Assembly (NCBI GenBank): GCA_040752255.1
Contig: JBFMFD010000151.1
Span: forward strand, 1 to 6,160
Source of the DNA: J051 sp040752255
Lineage (GTDB): Bacteria > Armatimonadota > Fimbriimonadia > Fimbriimonadales > ATM1
DNA length: 6,160 nucleotides
Direction: 5' to 3'
In this document: piece by piece, positions 5,696 through 6,160 of the stretch
Position numbering within the stretch: position 1 is the first letter of the stretch
How the letters are laid out: the number at the start of each line of letters is the position of its first letter
Program-made: the position numbers and the translations under genes
The notes under the pieces: model-generated
The model's input: only the letters and a program-made list of their open reading frames with translations
Databases searched by the model: none
Told to the model about the DNA's origin: nothing

Positions 5696-5778
5696 GAGGT
5701 CGGCGGCAAGGAGACGATTTCCGCTGTCTTGGAGGCGGCGGAGAAAACAACACACCAAGCAACGGAGGTAATAAAGCA

Positions 5779-5970
5779 ATGAAACTGAGTCATGGACTCA
5801 CTGCAGTCGTCATCGCGGGCATGGCGCTCGCTTCTTCGACCAGTCAGAGCCAGGTTACGGAGGCCTGGTTTAGAAACTACGACTATCAAGGCGGGCTGGA
5901 CGTCGCCGTGGATGTCGCGACGGATGTCTACGGCTCGGTGTGTGCTATGGGCTTCCCTTGTGGCGGGTAG
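5779..5970 (+). CDS. Short secreted ORF, probably a truncated SBBP-type beta-propeller protein
   Basis: A good SD (GGAGG, 5764-5768, spacing 10 nt) precedes an ATG that opens a 63-residue frame. A signal peptide covers about residues 1-23, with hydrophobic core LTAVVIAGMALA and cleavage near LASS or SQS-QVT. The remainder, VTEAWFRNYDYQGGLDVAVD then VATDVYGSVCAMG, resembles the first blade of SBBP (beta-propeller) repeat proteins: a W-x-x-x-Y-D start, an A-V-D centre and a V-Y-V-x-G end. Such proteins normally contain many blades, but here TAG follows after CGG, and the promoter of the next gene begins only 14 nt later. I read it as the 5' remnant of a longer gene cut by the downstream duplication. 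A genuinely short secreted peptide with two Cys (55, 61) is the alternative. It follows the 5003 gene by 83 nt with no terminator between, so the two are probably co-transcribed. Confidence 0.6.
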   Translation: MKLSHGLTAVVIAGMALASSTSQSQVTEAWFRNYDYQGGLDVAVDVATDVYGSVCAMGFPCGG

Positions 5971-5984
5971 ACGCGCAAAAAGTC

Positions 5985-6013
5985 TTGCATCTTGGAGCAG
6001 GATCGGATAGACT
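5985..6013 (+). promoter_or_regulatory. Promoter of the second paralogue
   Basis: TTGCAT (5985-5990) and TAGACT (6008-6013) have 17-nt spacing, preceded by an A5 tract at 5977-5981. The stretch from here through the SD AAGGAG (6024-6029) to the ATG aligns with 4949-5005 at about 43 of 58 columns with a single one-base gap. The -35, -10 and SD columns are among the best conserved. Confidence 0.65.
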
Positions 6014-6039
6014 GATGGGCGAGAAGGAGCAGTAAGACA

Positions 6040-6160
6040 ATGAAGACATGGCTGAATGCAGTTCTGGCGGCTGGCGCGAGCCTCGTTGCGGGCACCGCCG
6101 CCCCGCAGAGTTTCAACGTGGATTTGGACGGGTTGTTCTTCCCCGGACCACCATCGCCCA
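6040..6160 (+). CDS. Secreted protein of unknown function (paralogue 2), partial at window end
   Basis: The first 40 codons are visible and the frame stays open to the window edge. A signal peptide (MKTWLNAVLAAGASLVAGTA, cleavage near TAA) is followed by QSFNVDLDGLFFPGPPSP. The nine residues QSFNVDLDG are identical to the mature start of the 5003 gene product, and the signal peptides share GASL. The SD AAGGAG (6024-6029) is 10 nt ahead. Leader, promoter and N-terminus together show a duplication with the 5003 gene. Function is unknown; the rest of the protein, and whether it keeps the jelly-roll-like C-terminal part, lies outside the window. Confidence 0.82.
   Translation, partial: MKTWLNAVLAAGASLVAGTAAPQSFNVDLDGLFFPGPPSP

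Overview
This is a GC-rich bacterial chromosomal window. It holds eight intact genes, one apparently truncated gene and one gene cut by the right edge. Bacterial character is shown by Shine-Dalgarno (SD) motifs, a GroES co-chaperonin, a type IV pilin-like prepilin, a YtxH protein and Sec-type signal peptides. The mix of a Cys-rich short prepilin, many short secreted proteins and dispersed GC-rich intergenic repeats would fit Armatimonadota (Fimbriimonas-like) or the Planctomycetota/Verrucomicrobiota neighbourhood. No rRNA or other decisive marker is present, so this placement is only an impression.

Layout: (1) 19-657: groES (+) faces a small prepilin gene (-), with only 3 nt between their stop codons. 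(2) 658-814: an intergenic region between divergently transcribed genes with a large imperfect inverted repeat. (3) 815-1990: galactokinase, starting at GTG. (4) 2167-2433: a stand-alone LuxR/GerE-type DNA-binding protein, followed by an 11-bp-stem hairpin that separates it from convergent genes. (5) 4544-2489 on the minus strand: a compact operon of a DUF948 (YtxG-like) membrane protein, a YtxH protein whose start overlaps it by 11 nt, and an AI-2E-family (PF01594) membrane protein. (6) 4545-5002: a gene-free region with five direct copies of a ~41-nt repeat, one inverted degenerate copy, a canonical G-quadruplex motif on the minus strand and a promoter. (7) 5003-6160: a cluster of secreted proteins. 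Two paralogues (5003-5695 and 6040-edge) share their promoter, leader and mature N-terminus. Between them lies a 63-codon secreted ORF that resembles the first blade of an SBBP-type beta-propeller protein and then stops.

Functionally this looks like ordinary housekeeping and envelope genes (protein folding, Leloir galactose entry, stress-type envelope operon) beside a lineage-specific secreted-protein cluster. The parts most worth a second look are the duplicated promoter-plus-signal-peptide cassette at 4949-5005 and 5985-6042, the truncated gene between the copies, and the repeat/G4 region next to it. I do not see a defence system, a mobile element with a transposase, or a clearly new multi-gene system.
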